Positions 1-8,238 of a stretch of 64,000 nt of DNA are shown here, piece by piece (the first letter of the stretch is position 1; every line of letters starts with the position of its first letter). The stretch is from Streptomyces lydicus (GTDB lineage Bacteria; Actinomycetota; Actinomycetes; Streptomycetales; Streptomycetaceae). The notes under the pieces were generated by a model. It saw nothing but the letters and a program-made list of their open reading frames with translations, was not told where the DNA came from and did not search any database. The position numbers were made by a program, and so were the translations under genes. The stretch is taken from assembly GCF_001729485.1 (NCBI RefSeq), contig NZ_CP017157.1:2914001-2978000 (forward strand), in the 5' to 3' direction.

Positions 1-1
1 C

Positions 2-1210
2 GCCCTGCGGCCGTCCGGCGCGTACGCCCGGCGCCTGGTGCCGGCCCCGCAGCCGCCCACCGGACCCGCCCCCGGCTGGACCACGCGCGGAACGGCACTG
101 CTCACCGACGTGACGACGCCCGAGGGCCCGCACCTCGCCCGCTGGCTGGCCCGCGCCGGTGCCGAACACCTGGTACTGCTGGTACCGCCCGGCACCGACA
201 CGCCCGACCAACTCACCCGCGAACTGGCGGAGTTGCCGGCCGAGGTCACCGTCGCCCGGTGCGACACCCGCGACCGGGCGGCGCTGGCCGCGCTCCTCGA
301 CGGGCTGACCACCGACGGCCGGCCGGTGCGTACGGTCGTGCACACGGCCGGCACGCCCCGCCCCGCCCCCCTGAGCGGCACCCCGCGCACCGTCCTGGCC
401 GAGGCCCTGACCGCCCGGGCCGCGGCTGCCGAGCACCTGGCCGAACTGCTCGGCCCCGACACCTTGGACGCCTTCGTCGTCTGCTCCTCCGCCGCCGGTA
501 CCTGGGGCGCCGAGGGGCAGGCGGCTGCTGCCGCCGCCGACGCCCACCTCGCAGCCTGGGCCGCCCACCGGCGGGAGTCGGGGCTGCCGGTGACCGTGGT
601 CGCCTGGGGGCCGTGGGCCGGGAACGCCGCCACGGACCGGGCGGCCACGAGCGACGGGCTCACCCCGCTGCACCCGGCCGCGGCCGTCCGTGCGCTGCAT
701 CGGATCCTCGACGCGGGCGGCGGCACCGACCGGCTCGTGGCGGACGTGGACGGGGAACGGTACGTCGCCGGCTGCCCCGCCGGCCGCGTCAGCCCACTGG
801 TCCGCGAACTACCGCCGGTGCGGGCCGCGTCGGCCGCGCAGGCCGCAGCCCACGGCCGGGACGGGGACGTGCCGGGCCGGCCCGGCGGGCCGTGCGGCGG
901 GACACCCGACGAGCTGCGGCAGCGCCTCGCCGGGCTGCCGGCGGACCAGCGGCCGGCCCTGCTGCTGGAGCTGGTCCGGGCCCGCTCCGCCACCGTGCTC
1001 GGCCATGCCGACCCGCGGTCCGTCGGCGCCGACGACGACTTCCTCGACATCGGCTTCGCCTCCATGACCGCCGTCGAACTGCGCAACCAACTGGTCGCGG
1101 ACACCGGAGTGGAGCTGCCGCCGACCCTGATCTACGACTGCCCCACACCGGCAGCCCTCGCCACGTACCTGCTCGAAGAAGTGCACCAACTGAAGGAGCC
1201 CGTTTCATGA
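2..1210 (+). CDS. Type I PKS C-terminus: inactive KR and terminal ACP (partial)
   Basis: The reading frame is open from base 2, so this is the 3' end of a modular PKS gene that begins outside the window. A ketoreductase fold is recognisable (SSAAGTWG at about nt 484-510, then VAWGPW), but the GGxGxxG cofactor loop is lost (TDVTTPEG) and the catalytic Tyr is Ala (codon 527-529 in GQAAAAAADA), so the KR should be dead. An ACP follows, with the phosphopantetheine Ser in DIGFASMT (codon 1061-1063). There is no thioesterase domain, so the chain must be handed to another protein, in keeping with NRPS extension and Dieckmann release. The stop overlaps the next start (ATGA). Probably the last slg PKS. 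Confidence 0.93.
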   Translation, partial: ALRPSGAYARRLVPAPQPPTGPAPGWTTRGTALLTDVTTPEGPHLARWLARAGAEHLVLLVPPGTDTPDQLTRELAELPAEVTVARCDTRDRAALAALLDGLTTDGRPVRTVVHTAGTPRPAPLSGTPRTVLAEALTARAAAAEHLAELLGPDTLDAFVVCSSAAGTWGAEGQAAAAAADAHLAAWAAHRRESGLPVTVVAWGPWAGNAATDRAATSDGLTPLHPAAAVRALHRILDAGGGTDRLVADVDGERYVAGCPAGRVSPLVRELPPVRAASAAQAAAHGRDGDVPGRPGGPCGGTPDELRQRLAGLPADQRPALLLELVRARSATVLGHADPRSVGADDDFLDIGFASMTAVELRNQLVADTGVELPPTLIYDCPTPAALATYLLEEVHQLKEPVS

Positions 1211-1989
1211 CCACCCCCGCGACGGCATCCGCGATCCACCGCGCCAACCCCTGGATCCATCGCTACCACCCGGCTCCGGACGGTGCGCCGACCCTGGTCT
1301 GCTTCCCGCACGCCGGGGGCTCGGCCACCTTCTACCACCCGGTCTCCCGCACGCTGTCCCCGCAGGTGGAGGTGGTGGCCGTGCAGTATCCGGGACGTCA
1401 GGAGCGGTACGGCGAACCGGCGATCGACAACCTCGCGGAACTCGCCGACCGCGCCCACGAGGCGCTCACCCCGCTCGCCGGCCGTCCGCTCGCGCTGTTC
1501 GGCCACAGCATGGGCGCGACCGTCGCCTTCGAAGTGGCCCGGCGGATGGAGCGGGACACCGGCGCGGGGCCCCTCATGCTGTTCCTCTCGGGCCGCCGGG
1601 CGCCCTCCCGACGCCGCAGCGACCGGGTCAGCGACGGCGGTGACGCGGCGCTGCTCCGGGAACTCCGGCTGCTGCGCGGCACCGACCCCGCGATGCTGGA
1701 CGACCCCGAGATCGTCGAGATGATCCTGCCCGCCCTGCGCGCCGACTACCGGGCGATCGAATCCCACCGCTGCCCGCCCGACGCCGCGGTGCGCTGCCCG
1801 GTCACCGTGCTCACCGGTGACGCCGACCCGCACACCACCGTCGAGGAAGCGCGGGCCTGGTCCGACCACACCACCGGCGGCTGCGACATCGAGATCTTCC
1901 CCGGTGGCCACTTCTTCCTCGCGGACCGGTCCGCGGACGTCATCGCCGCCGTCGCCCGGCGCCTGCGGACGCACGCGGCGACGGCATGA
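1207..1989 (+). CDS. Type II (editing) thioesterase
   Basis: An alpha/beta-hydrolase of 260 aa, the usual size for external TEII enzymes that clear misprimed or stalled carrier proteins in PKS/NRPS lines. It has the oxyanion segment CFPHAGGSA, the nucleophile motif GHSMG with Ser101, the Asp region LTGDADPHTT and the catalytic His in FPGGHFFL. The ATG overlaps the PKS stop by 4 bp, so the two are translationally coupled. It is unlikely to be the product-releasing enzyme, because a separate Cys-type cyclase lies at 29.6 kb. Confidence 0.92.
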   Translation: MTTPATASAIHRANPWIHRYHPAPDGAPTLVCFPHAGGSATFYHPVSRTLSPQVEVVAVQYPGRQERYGEPAIDNLAELADRAHEALTPLAGRPLALFGHSMGATVAFEVARRMERDTGAGPLMLFLSGRRAPSRRRSDRVSDGGDAALLRELRLLRGTDPAMLDDPEIVEMILPALRADYRAIESHRCPPDAAVRCPVTVLTGDADPHTTVEEARAWSDHTTGGCDIEIFPGGHFFLADRSADVIAAVARRLRTHAATA

Positions 1990-2030
1990 CGACCGGCGGC
2001 GGCCCCCGTCCGGCACCCGGAAAGGACGTC

Positions 2031-2888
2031 ATGAGCGAGCGCACCGCGCACCGGCCCGCAGCGGCCCCGGACCGCTGGCGGGTCATCTGGCAGGACACCT
2101 TCGACGGCGACGCGGGCGCACCCCCGGACCCGGAGCGCTGGCGGACCGTCACCGGCAGCCCCTTCGGCGCCGGCGTGGAGGAGCACACCGACGACCCCGG
2201 GCACCTGGCGCTCGACGGCGACGGGCACCTGCGCCTGACCGCCACGTACGAGGCCGGTACCGGCCCCGACGGCACCGGGGGCCGGTACCGGGCGGCGTGG
2301 ATCGAGACCCGGCGGGAGGACTTCGTTCCCCGCCCCGGCGGCGCGCTGCGCATCGAGGCCCGGGTCCGCACCGCCCCCGGCAGCGGCCTCGACTGCGCGA
2401 TGTGGGCCTGGGGCACCCAGCTGCGCCACCGTGGTGACGAGGACCCGGTGCAGGCGTGGTACCGGGCCGGAGAGATCGACGTCTTCGAGGTGCTCGGCTC
2501 CGAACCCGACTCCGTCTGGGGCGCCGTGCACTCCCCGGAGTGCCACCAGATCCCCTCCCTCGGCATGGGCGCCCCCACCACCACCGGCGACGGCAGCGCG
2601 CTCAGCGACCGGTTCCACACCTACGCGGTCGTCTGGCGGCGCGACCCCGACTCCCTCACCTGGTCCCTCGACGGCCGCGAGTACCTGCGGCTGACACCCG
2701 AGGACACCACGCCCCAGGGATGGCTGTTCCGCCAGCCCGTCTTCTTCTGCCTGGCCGTCATCATCGGCAGCCCGGGCGGACCGGTGCTGCCGGGCACGCC
2801 GGACCCGTCCGCGTTCCCGTCCGCGCTGCTCGTCGACCACCTGACCATCTCCGAAGAGACCGAACCGACCGAGGGGACACGGGCGTGA
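2031..2888 (+). CDS. GH16-like enzyme, TrdE family (copy 1)
   Basis: Protein of 285 aa with a GH16 (laminarinase-type) fold and the complete catalytic signature EIDVFE (Glu148, Asp150, Glu153). There is no signal peptide, which argues against extracellular glycan hydrolysis. In tirandamycin biosynthesis the GH-family enzyme TrdE forms a double bond of the polyketide, so a tailoring dehydration or cyclisation role is the best inference. I chose ATG 2031 because it follows GGAAAGGA by 4 nt and matches the paralogue's length; an ATG at 1986 overlapping the TEII stop is the alternative. The stop overlaps the next GTG. A paralogue lies at 20772-21626. Confidence 0.85.
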   Translation: MSERTAHRPAAAPDRWRVIWQDTFDGDAGAPPDPERWRTVTGSPFGAGVEEHTDDPGHLALDGDGHLRLTATYEAGTGPDGTGGRYRAAWIETRREDFVPRPGGALRIEARVRTAPGSGLDCAMWAWGTQLRHRGDEDPVQAWYRAGEIDVFEVLGSEPDSVWGAVHSPECHQIPSLGMGAPTTTGDGSALSDRFHTYAVVWRRDPDSLTWSLDGREYLRLTPEDTTPQGWLFRQPVFFCLAVIIGSPGGPVLPGTPDPSAFPSALLVDHLTISEETEPTEGTRA

Positions 2889-4432
2889 ACCAGCCCACCG
2901 CACAGGACCTCCATCCGCTGATCACCGAGCTGGTGCACGACGTCCGCCGGGATCCGACGGGCGCGCTGGGCCCCTCCGTCTACGAGACGGCCCGGCTCAC
3001 CGCGCTGGCACCCTGGCTCCCGGGCCATGCGGAGCGCCTCGCCTTCCTCCTCGACGGGCAGAACCCGGACGGCAGTTGGGGCGGCCCGGACGGCTACGCG
3101 CTGGTCCCCACCCTGAGCGCGATACAGGCCCTGCTGTCGCTCCTCGACCGGGAAGGCCCCGAGGCGCCGCCCGCCCCGCGGGACGCCGTTGCCTCCGCCG
3201 CCACCCGCGGACTGACCGCCGCGGCCGCGATACTCGCCAAGAGCGAGCAGCAGGCCGTACCGTCCACCGTCGTCCACTTCATGATCATTCCGGCCCTGGT
3301 GGAGGACATCAACGCGCGGCTGGCCGCCCCGCCGCCCGGCATCCCCGGGACCGCCCTGCGCCCGCTGCCGCTGCCGCACGGCATGACCGACGCCGTGTTG
3401 CGCCAGCTGCGGACGGATGCCTGGCGCAACCCGCTGGCCGGCCACTACCTGGAGATCGTCGGGCCGGTCGCGGTCAACGCCGCCGAAATGCGGCCCGTCG
3501 ACGGGGCCGTGGGCTGCTCGGCCGCGGCGACCGCGGCCTGGCTCGGCCCCGACGAACCCGCCGACCCGGATCACCCCTCCGTCCGCTTCCTCACCGCCAC
3601 CCAGGCCCGGCTCGGCGGACCGGTCCCCGCCATGACCTCGCTGACGTACTACGAACGGGCCTGGATCCTGGGCAACCTCGCCACCGCGGGCGCCCCCGTC
3701 GACCTGCTCGCGCCGCTGGCGGAGGGACTGCCGCCCGAGGTCGGACGCTCCGGCGCGCCCACCGCACCGGGCTTCGCCTACGAGGCCGAGACCAGCGCCA
3801 TCGTCCTGACGGCGCTCGCCCGGCTGAACGCCCCGGAGGAGCCCCACTACCTGTGGCAGTACGACGCGGGCAGCCACTTCATGTCCACCCTCCCGGAACA
3901 CCAGCCGTCCAACACCACCAACGCCCACGTCCTCGAAGCGCTCGGCGGCTACGCCGACCACCGTCCCGCCGACGCCGCCCGCTACCGCGAAGCGGTCACC
4001 CGGATCGCCCGCTGGCTGGGGGAGCGGCAGCAGCCGGACGGCAGCTGGTCGGACAAGTGGCACGCCTCCCCGCTCTTCGCCACCGCACGCTGCGTCCTCG
4101 CCCTGCACCGGCACGCCGGCGCGCAATCCGCCGCAACGGTGCGGCGGGCCGTCAGTTGGGTGCTGCGCAACCAGCACGACGACGGCTCCTGGGGCCACTG
4201 GGGCGGCACCGCGGAGGAGACCGCGTACGCGGTGCGGATCCTCCTGGACACCCGGGCCGAGGGGGACCAGGAGGTGGTCGCGGCGGCGTTGCGCGGCCGC
4301 GACCACCTCCTGCGGCACGGCCTGGGCGACCGCCATCCGCCCCTGTGGATCGGCAAGGAGCTCTACACCCCCGCCCACATCGTGCGCGCCGCCGTCCTGG
4401 GCGCACTGCTGGCCGCGCAGCGGCTCGACTGA
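2885..4432 (+). CDS. Class II terpene-cyclase-like protein with degenerate DXDD motif
   Basis: 515-aa alpha-barrel protein of the squalene/class II diterpene cyclase (prenyltransferase-squalene oxidase repeat) family. Family landmarks are NPDGSWGG near residue 60, SNTTNAHVLEAL, DGSWSDKWHASP and GTAEETAYAV. At the position of the catalytic DXDD acid motif it reads E300-A-E302-T, so the general acid is Glu at best and the fourth Asp is lost. No prenyl synthase or terpene gene is nearby, and the product contains no terpene, so it probably acts on the polyketide, perhaps by acid-assisted cyclisation to the bicyclic ketal (inference). GTG 2885 overlaps the GH16 stop (GTGA). Confidence 0.8.
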   Translation: MNQPTAQDLHPLITELVHDVRRDPTGALGPSVYETARLTALAPWLPGHAERLAFLLDGQNPDGSWGGPDGYALVPTLSAIQALLSLLDREGPEAPPAPRDAVASAATRGLTAAAAILAKSEQQAVPSTVVHFMIIPALVEDINARLAAPPPGIPGTALRPLPLPHGMTDAVLRQLRTDAWRNPLAGHYLEIVGPVAVNAAEMRPVDGAVGCSAAATAAWLGPDEPADPDHPSVRFLTATQARLGGPVPAMTSLTYYERAWILGNLATAGAPVDLLAPLAEGLPPEVGRSGAPTAPGFAYEAETSAIVLTALARLNAPEEPHYLWQYDAGSHFMSTLPEHQPSNTTNAHVLEALGGYADHRPADAARYREAVTRIARWLGERQQPDGSWSDKWHASPLFATARCVLALHRHAGAQSAATVRRAVSWVLRNQHDDGSWGHWGGTAEETAYAVRILLDTRAEGDQEVVAAALRGRDHLLRHGLGDRHPPLWIGKELYTPAHIVRAAVLGALLAAQRLD

Positions 4433-4442
4433 CCGGCGCCGG

Positions 4443-4484
4443 CGGGCCGGAACGGCGGGTCGTACGGCCCGCCGTTCCGGCCCG
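4443..4484. terminator. Bidirectional terminator hairpin between convergent genes
   Basis: A perfect 17-bp stem (4443-4459 with 4468-4484) around an 8-nt loop, between the stops of the cyclase-like gene (+) and the P450 gene (-). Confidence 0.8.
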
Positions 4485-4486
4485 TC

Positions 4487-5731
4487 TCAGGCGCGGTGCA
4501 GACGGACCGGGAGCGTCCGGAGGCCGCGGATGAGCGTGCTGGACCGCCAGCGCAACTCGCCCGGTGGGACCGCGAGTTCCATCCCGGGGAAGCGCTGGAG
4601 CAGCGCGTCGAAGGCGATCCGGGCCTCCAGCCGGGCCAGCGGCGCGCCCAGGCAGTGGTGGATGCCGTGCCCGAACGCCAGGTGGCCGCCGTCCGCGCGG
4701 GAGACGTCCAGGTCGTGCGGCCGGGGGAACCGCCGCGGGTCGCGGTTGGCGGAGGCCAGCGACAGCAGCACGAAGTCCCCGGCGGGGATGTCCACGTCGC
4801 CGATGCGTACGCCCTGCGTGGCGCAGCGGAACGTGGCGTGCTTCAACGGGCCCTCGATCCGCAGGAATTCCTCGACCGCGGTGGGCAGCAGCGACCGGTC
4901 GGCGAGCAGCTTCTCCCACTGGTCGCGGTCCGCCATCAGATGGAACACCCCGTTGCCCAGGGTGTTGACGGTGGTCTCGTGACCGGCGACCAGCAGCAGG
5001 AACGTCATCGACAGCAGCTCGGTCTCGCTCAGCCGGTCCTCGTCGTCGCGGGCGGCCACCAGCATGGACAGCACGTCGTCGGACGGCGCGTGGCGCTTGC
5101 GCTCGATGAGGTCGCGCAGATAGCCGGTCAGTTCGGCCGAGGCGGTGGCGGCCGCTTCCGAGGTGCCACCGGCGACCAGCGCCCTGGACCAGGCGCTGAA
5201 GACCGCCTCTTCCCCGGCCGGTATCCCCAGCAGCAGGCAGATCACCGCGATCGGCAGCGGAAACGCGAAGCGGTCCAGGAGGTCCACGACGTCCTCGCCG
5301 TCCAGACCGTCCAGCAGGTGGTGGGTGAGGCGCTCGATGGCGGGGCGGAGCCGCTCGACGGCGCGGGTGGTGAACACGCTGTTGACGAGCCGGCGGAGCC
5401 TGGTGTGGTCCGGGGGGTCGCTGTGCAGCATGTGTGTGGCGAGGGAGGCGGAGAAGGCGCCGCGCTTGTCGCTGTCCGGTGCGTTCTGCGCGAAGAGAGG
5501 GTCCGTCCGGCGCAGATCGGTGCTGAGCCGGGGGTCGGCGAGCGCCGCGCGCACCGTGGCGTGGCCGGTCACGACCCACACCGGCAGGCCGCCGCAGACC
5601 GGGAGGTCCGGCGGGAGGACGACCCGGTGTGCCGGGCCGTCGCGGTGCAGTTCGGCGTAGAGGGAATGCGGGTCCTGCATGAAGGCGGCGTCGAGCTGCC
5701 GGAGGCGTGATCGGACCGGGTTCTCTGACAT
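4487..5731 (-). CDS. Cytochrome P450 (slgO-type tailoring oxidase, copy 1)
   Basis: 414-aa bacterial class I P450 with I-helix AGHETT (249-254), ExxR in EEFLR (287-291) and the heme loop FGHGIHHCLG with ligand Cys360. It closely resembles the P450 at 21623-22864 (shared GGLPVWVV, RLSTDL and HMLHSD segments). Streptolydigin biosynthesis uses two P450s, SlgO1 and SlgO2, for polyketide oxidation; I cannot tell which one this is. The start follows GGAGGAAG by 7 nt. It is separated from the upstream exporter by a hairpin. Confidence 0.93.
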   Translation of the reverse strand: MSENPVRSRLRQLDAAFMQDPHSLYAELHRDGPAHRVVLPPDLPVCGGLPVWVVTGHATVRAALADPRLSTDLRRTDPLFAQNAPDSDKRGAFSASLATHMLHSDPPDHTRLRRLVNSVFTTRAVERLRPAIERLTHHLLDGLDGEDVVDLLDRFAFPLPIAVICLLLGIPAGEEAVFSAWSRALVAGGTSEAAATASAELTGYLRDLIERKRHAPSDDVLSMLVAARDDEDRLSETELLSMTFLLLVAGHETTVNTLGNGVFHLMADRDQWEKLLADRSLLPTAVEEFLRIEGPLKHATFRCATQGVRIGDVDIPAGDFVLLSLASANRDPRRFPRPHDLDVSRADGGHLAFGHGIHHCLGAPLARLEARIAFDALLQRFPGMELAVPPGELRWRSSTLIRGLRTLPVRLHRA

Positions 5732-5759
5732 GTGGCACTTCCTCCACGGAAAGGATGTG

Positions 5760-5794
5760 GCCGCCCCACCGGAGCAAAGGAACGGTGGGGCGGC
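5760..5794 (-). terminator. Hairpin between exporter and P450 genes
   Basis: An 11-bp GC-rich stem (5760-5770 with 5784-5794) downstream of the exporter stop and upstream of the P450 RBS. It may be a terminator or attenuator separating the two minus-strand genes. Confidence 0.5.
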
Positions 5795-5852
5795 CGGTGG
5801 CAGCCGCTGGGCCGGGGGAACCCGGCGACTGCTGGCTCGTGGTGTGCTGTGG

Positions 5853-7349
5853 TCAGGTGCCCGGGGCGACTTCCTCCTTGGCGGGCGCGGCCGGGGCCCG
5901 GCCCGGAGCCGGCGTCCGCAGGTCGACCTTGATCAGGGCCGCCGCGACGACCGCGGTGACCAGCAGGATCCCGCCGGCCCACAGGCTCGCCACCGCGTAG
6001 CCGTGCACGGTCGCCTCCGCGGTGGCCGCGGCTCCGGGAGCCCGGGAGGCCAGGGCGGTGGCCGTCACGCTCGTCGCGATCGTGTTGAGCAGCGCCGTCC
6101 CGATCGAGCCGCCGATCTGCTGCGAGGTGCTGACGAACGCCGAGACCACACCGACGTCGGTGGGCGGCACCTTGTTCGTCGCGATGTTGACGCACGGCGT
6201 CATCACCAGGCCCAGTCCGGCGCCGAGCAGGATCTGGGTGGGCAGCAGCGTCGACGCGTACGGGCTCTCCGGGGTCAGCCGGCCGAGGTTGAACAGTCCG
6301 GCCGCGGCCAGCAGCAGCCCCGGCGCCACCAGCAGCCGCACCGGCACCCGCGGCATGAGCCGGGCGGTGACCTGCGTCGTGGTGAGCACCGTCGCCAGGG
6401 TCGCCGGGAGCAGCGCCAGCCCGGCGCGGGCCGGTGAGTAGTGCATGACCACCTGGAGCTGGTAGGTCATGATCAGGAACAGCCCGAACATGCCGACCAT
6501 GGCCAGCGCGATGGTGAGGAAGCCACCGGCGCGGTTGCGCTCGGCCAGCACCCGCAGCGGCAGCAGGGGATCGCGGACCTTGGCCTGCAGCACCACGAAG
6601 GCGGTCAGCAGCACCAGCGCGGCCACCAGCAGGCCGACCACCCGGCCGGATCCCCAGCCCTCGTCCGCGGCCTCGCTGAAGCCGTAGACCAGCGCCACCA
6701 TGCCGCCGCTGGAGAGCACCGCGCCGGGGACGTCGATCCGCACGCCCCGCTGGGCCGGCAGGCCGGGCAGCAGCAGCCAGGCGCCGACGGCGACCAGGAT
6801 GCCGATGGGGACGTTGACGTACAGGCACCAGCGCCAGTTGAGGTACTGGGTGATCACGCCGCCGCAGAGCAGCCCCAGCGCGCCGCCGGCCGCGGCCACC
6901 GAGCTGAAGACGCCGAACGCCTTGGCGCGCTCCCGGGGCTCGGTGAACGTCGTGGTGAGCATCGCGAGGGTCGCGGGGATGAGGAGCGCGGCGAAGAGTC
7001 CCTGGGCGGCGCGGGAGCCGACCAGGACCGCGGCGGTCGGCGCGGCGCCGCCGGCCGCGGAGGCGGCGGTGAATCCGGCGACCGCGATGACGAAGGCCCG
7101 CTTGCGCCCGATGAGGTCACCGATCCGGCCGCCCAGCAGCAGCAGTCCGCCGAAGGCGAGGGTGTAGGCGGTGATCACCCACTGCCGGTCCGCGTCCGAC
7201 ATGCCCGTGGAGCGCTGGGCCCAAGGGAGGGCGATGTTCACGATCGTGGTGTCCAGCATGACCATCAGCTGGGCGATCCCGATCACCGCCAGGCCCCACC
7301 ACCGGAAGCGCGCCTGCCTCGTGGTCGAGGCCGCGGTCGCTTGCGTCAT
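5853..7349 (-). CDS. MFS DHA2-family drug exporter (14 TM)
   Basis: 498-aa membrane protein of the EmrB/QacA drug:H+ antiporter family. It shows TM1 with LDTTIVNIALP (motif D1), the loop GGRIGDLIGRKR (motif A) and many hydrophobic helices to residue ~480. It probably exports the antibiotic. The start is ATG 7349 after GAGGAG, rather than the longer frame. A promoter with TTGACT/TTTACT lies upstream, its -35 covered by a TetR-type half-site shared with the divergent tetR, so it is likely repressed by that regulator and induced by the product. Confidence 0.9.
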   Translation of the reverse strand: MTQATAASTTRQARFRWWGLAVIGIAQLMVMLDTTIVNIALPWAQRSTGMSDADRQWVITAYTLAFGGLLLLGGRIGDLIGRKRAFVIAVAGFTAASAAGGAAPTAAVLVGSRAAQGLFAALLIPATLAMLTTTFTEPRERAKAFGVFSSVAAAGGALGLLCGGVITQYLNWRWCLYVNVPIGILVAVGAWLLLPGLPAQRGVRIDVPGAVLSSGGMVALVYGFSEAADEGWGSGRVVGLLVAALVLLTAFVVLQAKVRDPLLPLRVLAERNRAGGFLTIALAMVGMFGLFLIMTYQLQVVMHYSPARAGLALLPATLATVLTTTQVTARLMPRVPVRLLVAPGLLLAAAGLFNLGRLTPESPYASTLLPTQILLGAGLGLVMTPCVNIATNKVPPTDVGVVSAFVSTSQQIGGSIGTALLNTIATSVTATALASRAPGAAATAEATVHGYAVASLWAGGILLVTAVVAAALIKVDLRTPAPGRAPAAPAKEEVAPGT

Positions 7350-7417
7350 GTCGCTCCTCTTTCGTCTTCCCGCGCTCGTTGACGCAGGCCGGCGCGGCAC
7401 CGGACTGCGGTAGCAGC

Positions 7418-7446
7418 AGTAAAACCCAATTGCTTAACCGAGTCAA
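7418..7446 (-). promoter_or_regulatory. Exporter promoter
   Basis: On the minus strand, -35 TTGACT (7446-7441), a 17-nt spacer, and -10 TTTACT (7423-7418). The -35 lies inside the left operator half-site. Confidence 0.6.
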
Positions 7447-7479
7447 GATGTAAACCTGGTCACCTCCTTGACCCGGTTA
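7435..7479. promoter_or_regulatory. Candidate TetR operator (inverted repeat)
   Basis: TAACCGAGTCAAG (7435-7447) is repeated inverted at 7467-7479 (TAACCGGGTCAAG on the minus strand) with one mismatch. The two arms cover the -35 elements of the divergent exporter and tetR promoters. The same core recurs before the helicase gene at 10438-10449. Confidence 0.6.
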
Positions 7480-7500
7480 GCCTCGTGTTAGGGTGCAGGG
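7468..7500 (+). promoter_or_regulatory. tetR promoter, probably leaderless transcript
   Basis: -35 TTGACC (7468-7473) and -10 TAGGGT (7489-7494), 15 nt apart. The -10 ends six bases before GTG 7501, which would make the mRNA start at or next to the start codon. No Shine-Dalgarno is present. Confidence 0.5.
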
Positions 7501-8163
7501 GTGGAAGAGCGAGACGAGCCGATGGGGCTCAGGGAGCGCAAGAAGCAGCGGACGCGGCAGGCGATCTCCGACGCCGCGATCTCGCTGTTCCTCCAGCACG
7601 GGTTCGACCAGGTCTCGGTCGTGGACGTGGCGGCGACGGCCGAGGTCTCCAAGCCGACGCTGTTCAAGTACTTCCCGACCAAGGAAGACCTGGTGGTGCA
7701 CCGCTTCGCCGACCACGAGACGGTGGCGGGCGACATCGTGCGCGAGCGCCGCTCCGGCGTCTCGCCGCTCGCCGCCCTGCACCAGCACTTCGTCGACGGA
7801 CTGGCCCGCCGCGACCCCATCACGGGACTGAACGACGAGCAGGAGGTCCTCGACTTCCACGGACTGGTCTACTCCACGCCCAGCCTGCTCACCCGCGTGG
7901 TGCAGTACCAGAGCCGCGCCGAGGACGCGCTGGCGCAGGCGCTGGCGGAGGCGTTCGACGCCGGGCCCGCCGACCTCACGCCCCGGCTGCTGGCCGGTCA
8001 GGTCGTCGCCGCCCAGCGCATCCTGGCCGCGGCCAACTGGCAGCGGATCGTCGACGGCGCCACGGCGGACGGCAGTTACCCGCAGGCGGTCGCCGACGCC
8101 GACCATGCCTTCGCGCTGCTGGAGTGGGGGCTCGCCGGCCCCTCGGCCGCCCGCACCGCCTGA
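7501..8163 (+). CDS. TetR-family transcriptional regulator
   Basis: 220-aa repressor-type protein. Its N-terminal TetR HTH spans residues ~14-60 (ISDAAISLFLQHGFDQ, then STKPTLFKYF-like VSKPTLFKYFPTKEDL), followed by a ligand-binding helical domain. It is divergent from the MFS exporter and convergent with the HelD-like helicase; both of those promoters carry the AACCGRGTYAAG motif. It is most simply a product-sensing repressor of the resistance genes. GTG 7501 is taken because of the promoter position; ATG 7522 is the alternative. Confidence 0.92.
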   Translation: MEERDEPMGLRERKKQRTRQAISDAAISLFLQHGFDQVSVVDVAATAEVSKPTLFKYFPTKEDLVVHRFADHETVAGDIVRERRSGVSPLAALHQHFVDGLARRDPITGLNDEQEVLDFHGLVYSTPSLLTRVVQYQSRAEDALAQALAEAFDAGPADLTPRLLAGQVVAAQRILAAANWQRIVDGATADGSYPQAVADADHAFALLEWGLAGPSAARTA

Positions 8164-8193
8164 CGGCCCGCAGCCGCACCGGCGCACCACAAG

Positions 8194-8227
8194 AAGGAGC
8201 ACGCCCCGGATCCGGGGCGTGCTCCTT
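8194..8227. terminator. Bidirectional terminator (tetR / helD-like)
   Basis: A 34-bp perfect palindrome whose arms run AAGGAGCACGCCCCGGA and complement, with A/T tracts at both ends, between the convergent tetR and helicase stops. Confidence 0.85.
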
Positions 8228-8238
8228 TCGCTGTCGCG

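Noticed and set aside
4496..5710. Long plus-strand ORF opposite the P450
   Set aside because: It is a low-complexity shadow frame of the P450, caused by high third-position GC; it has no family features.
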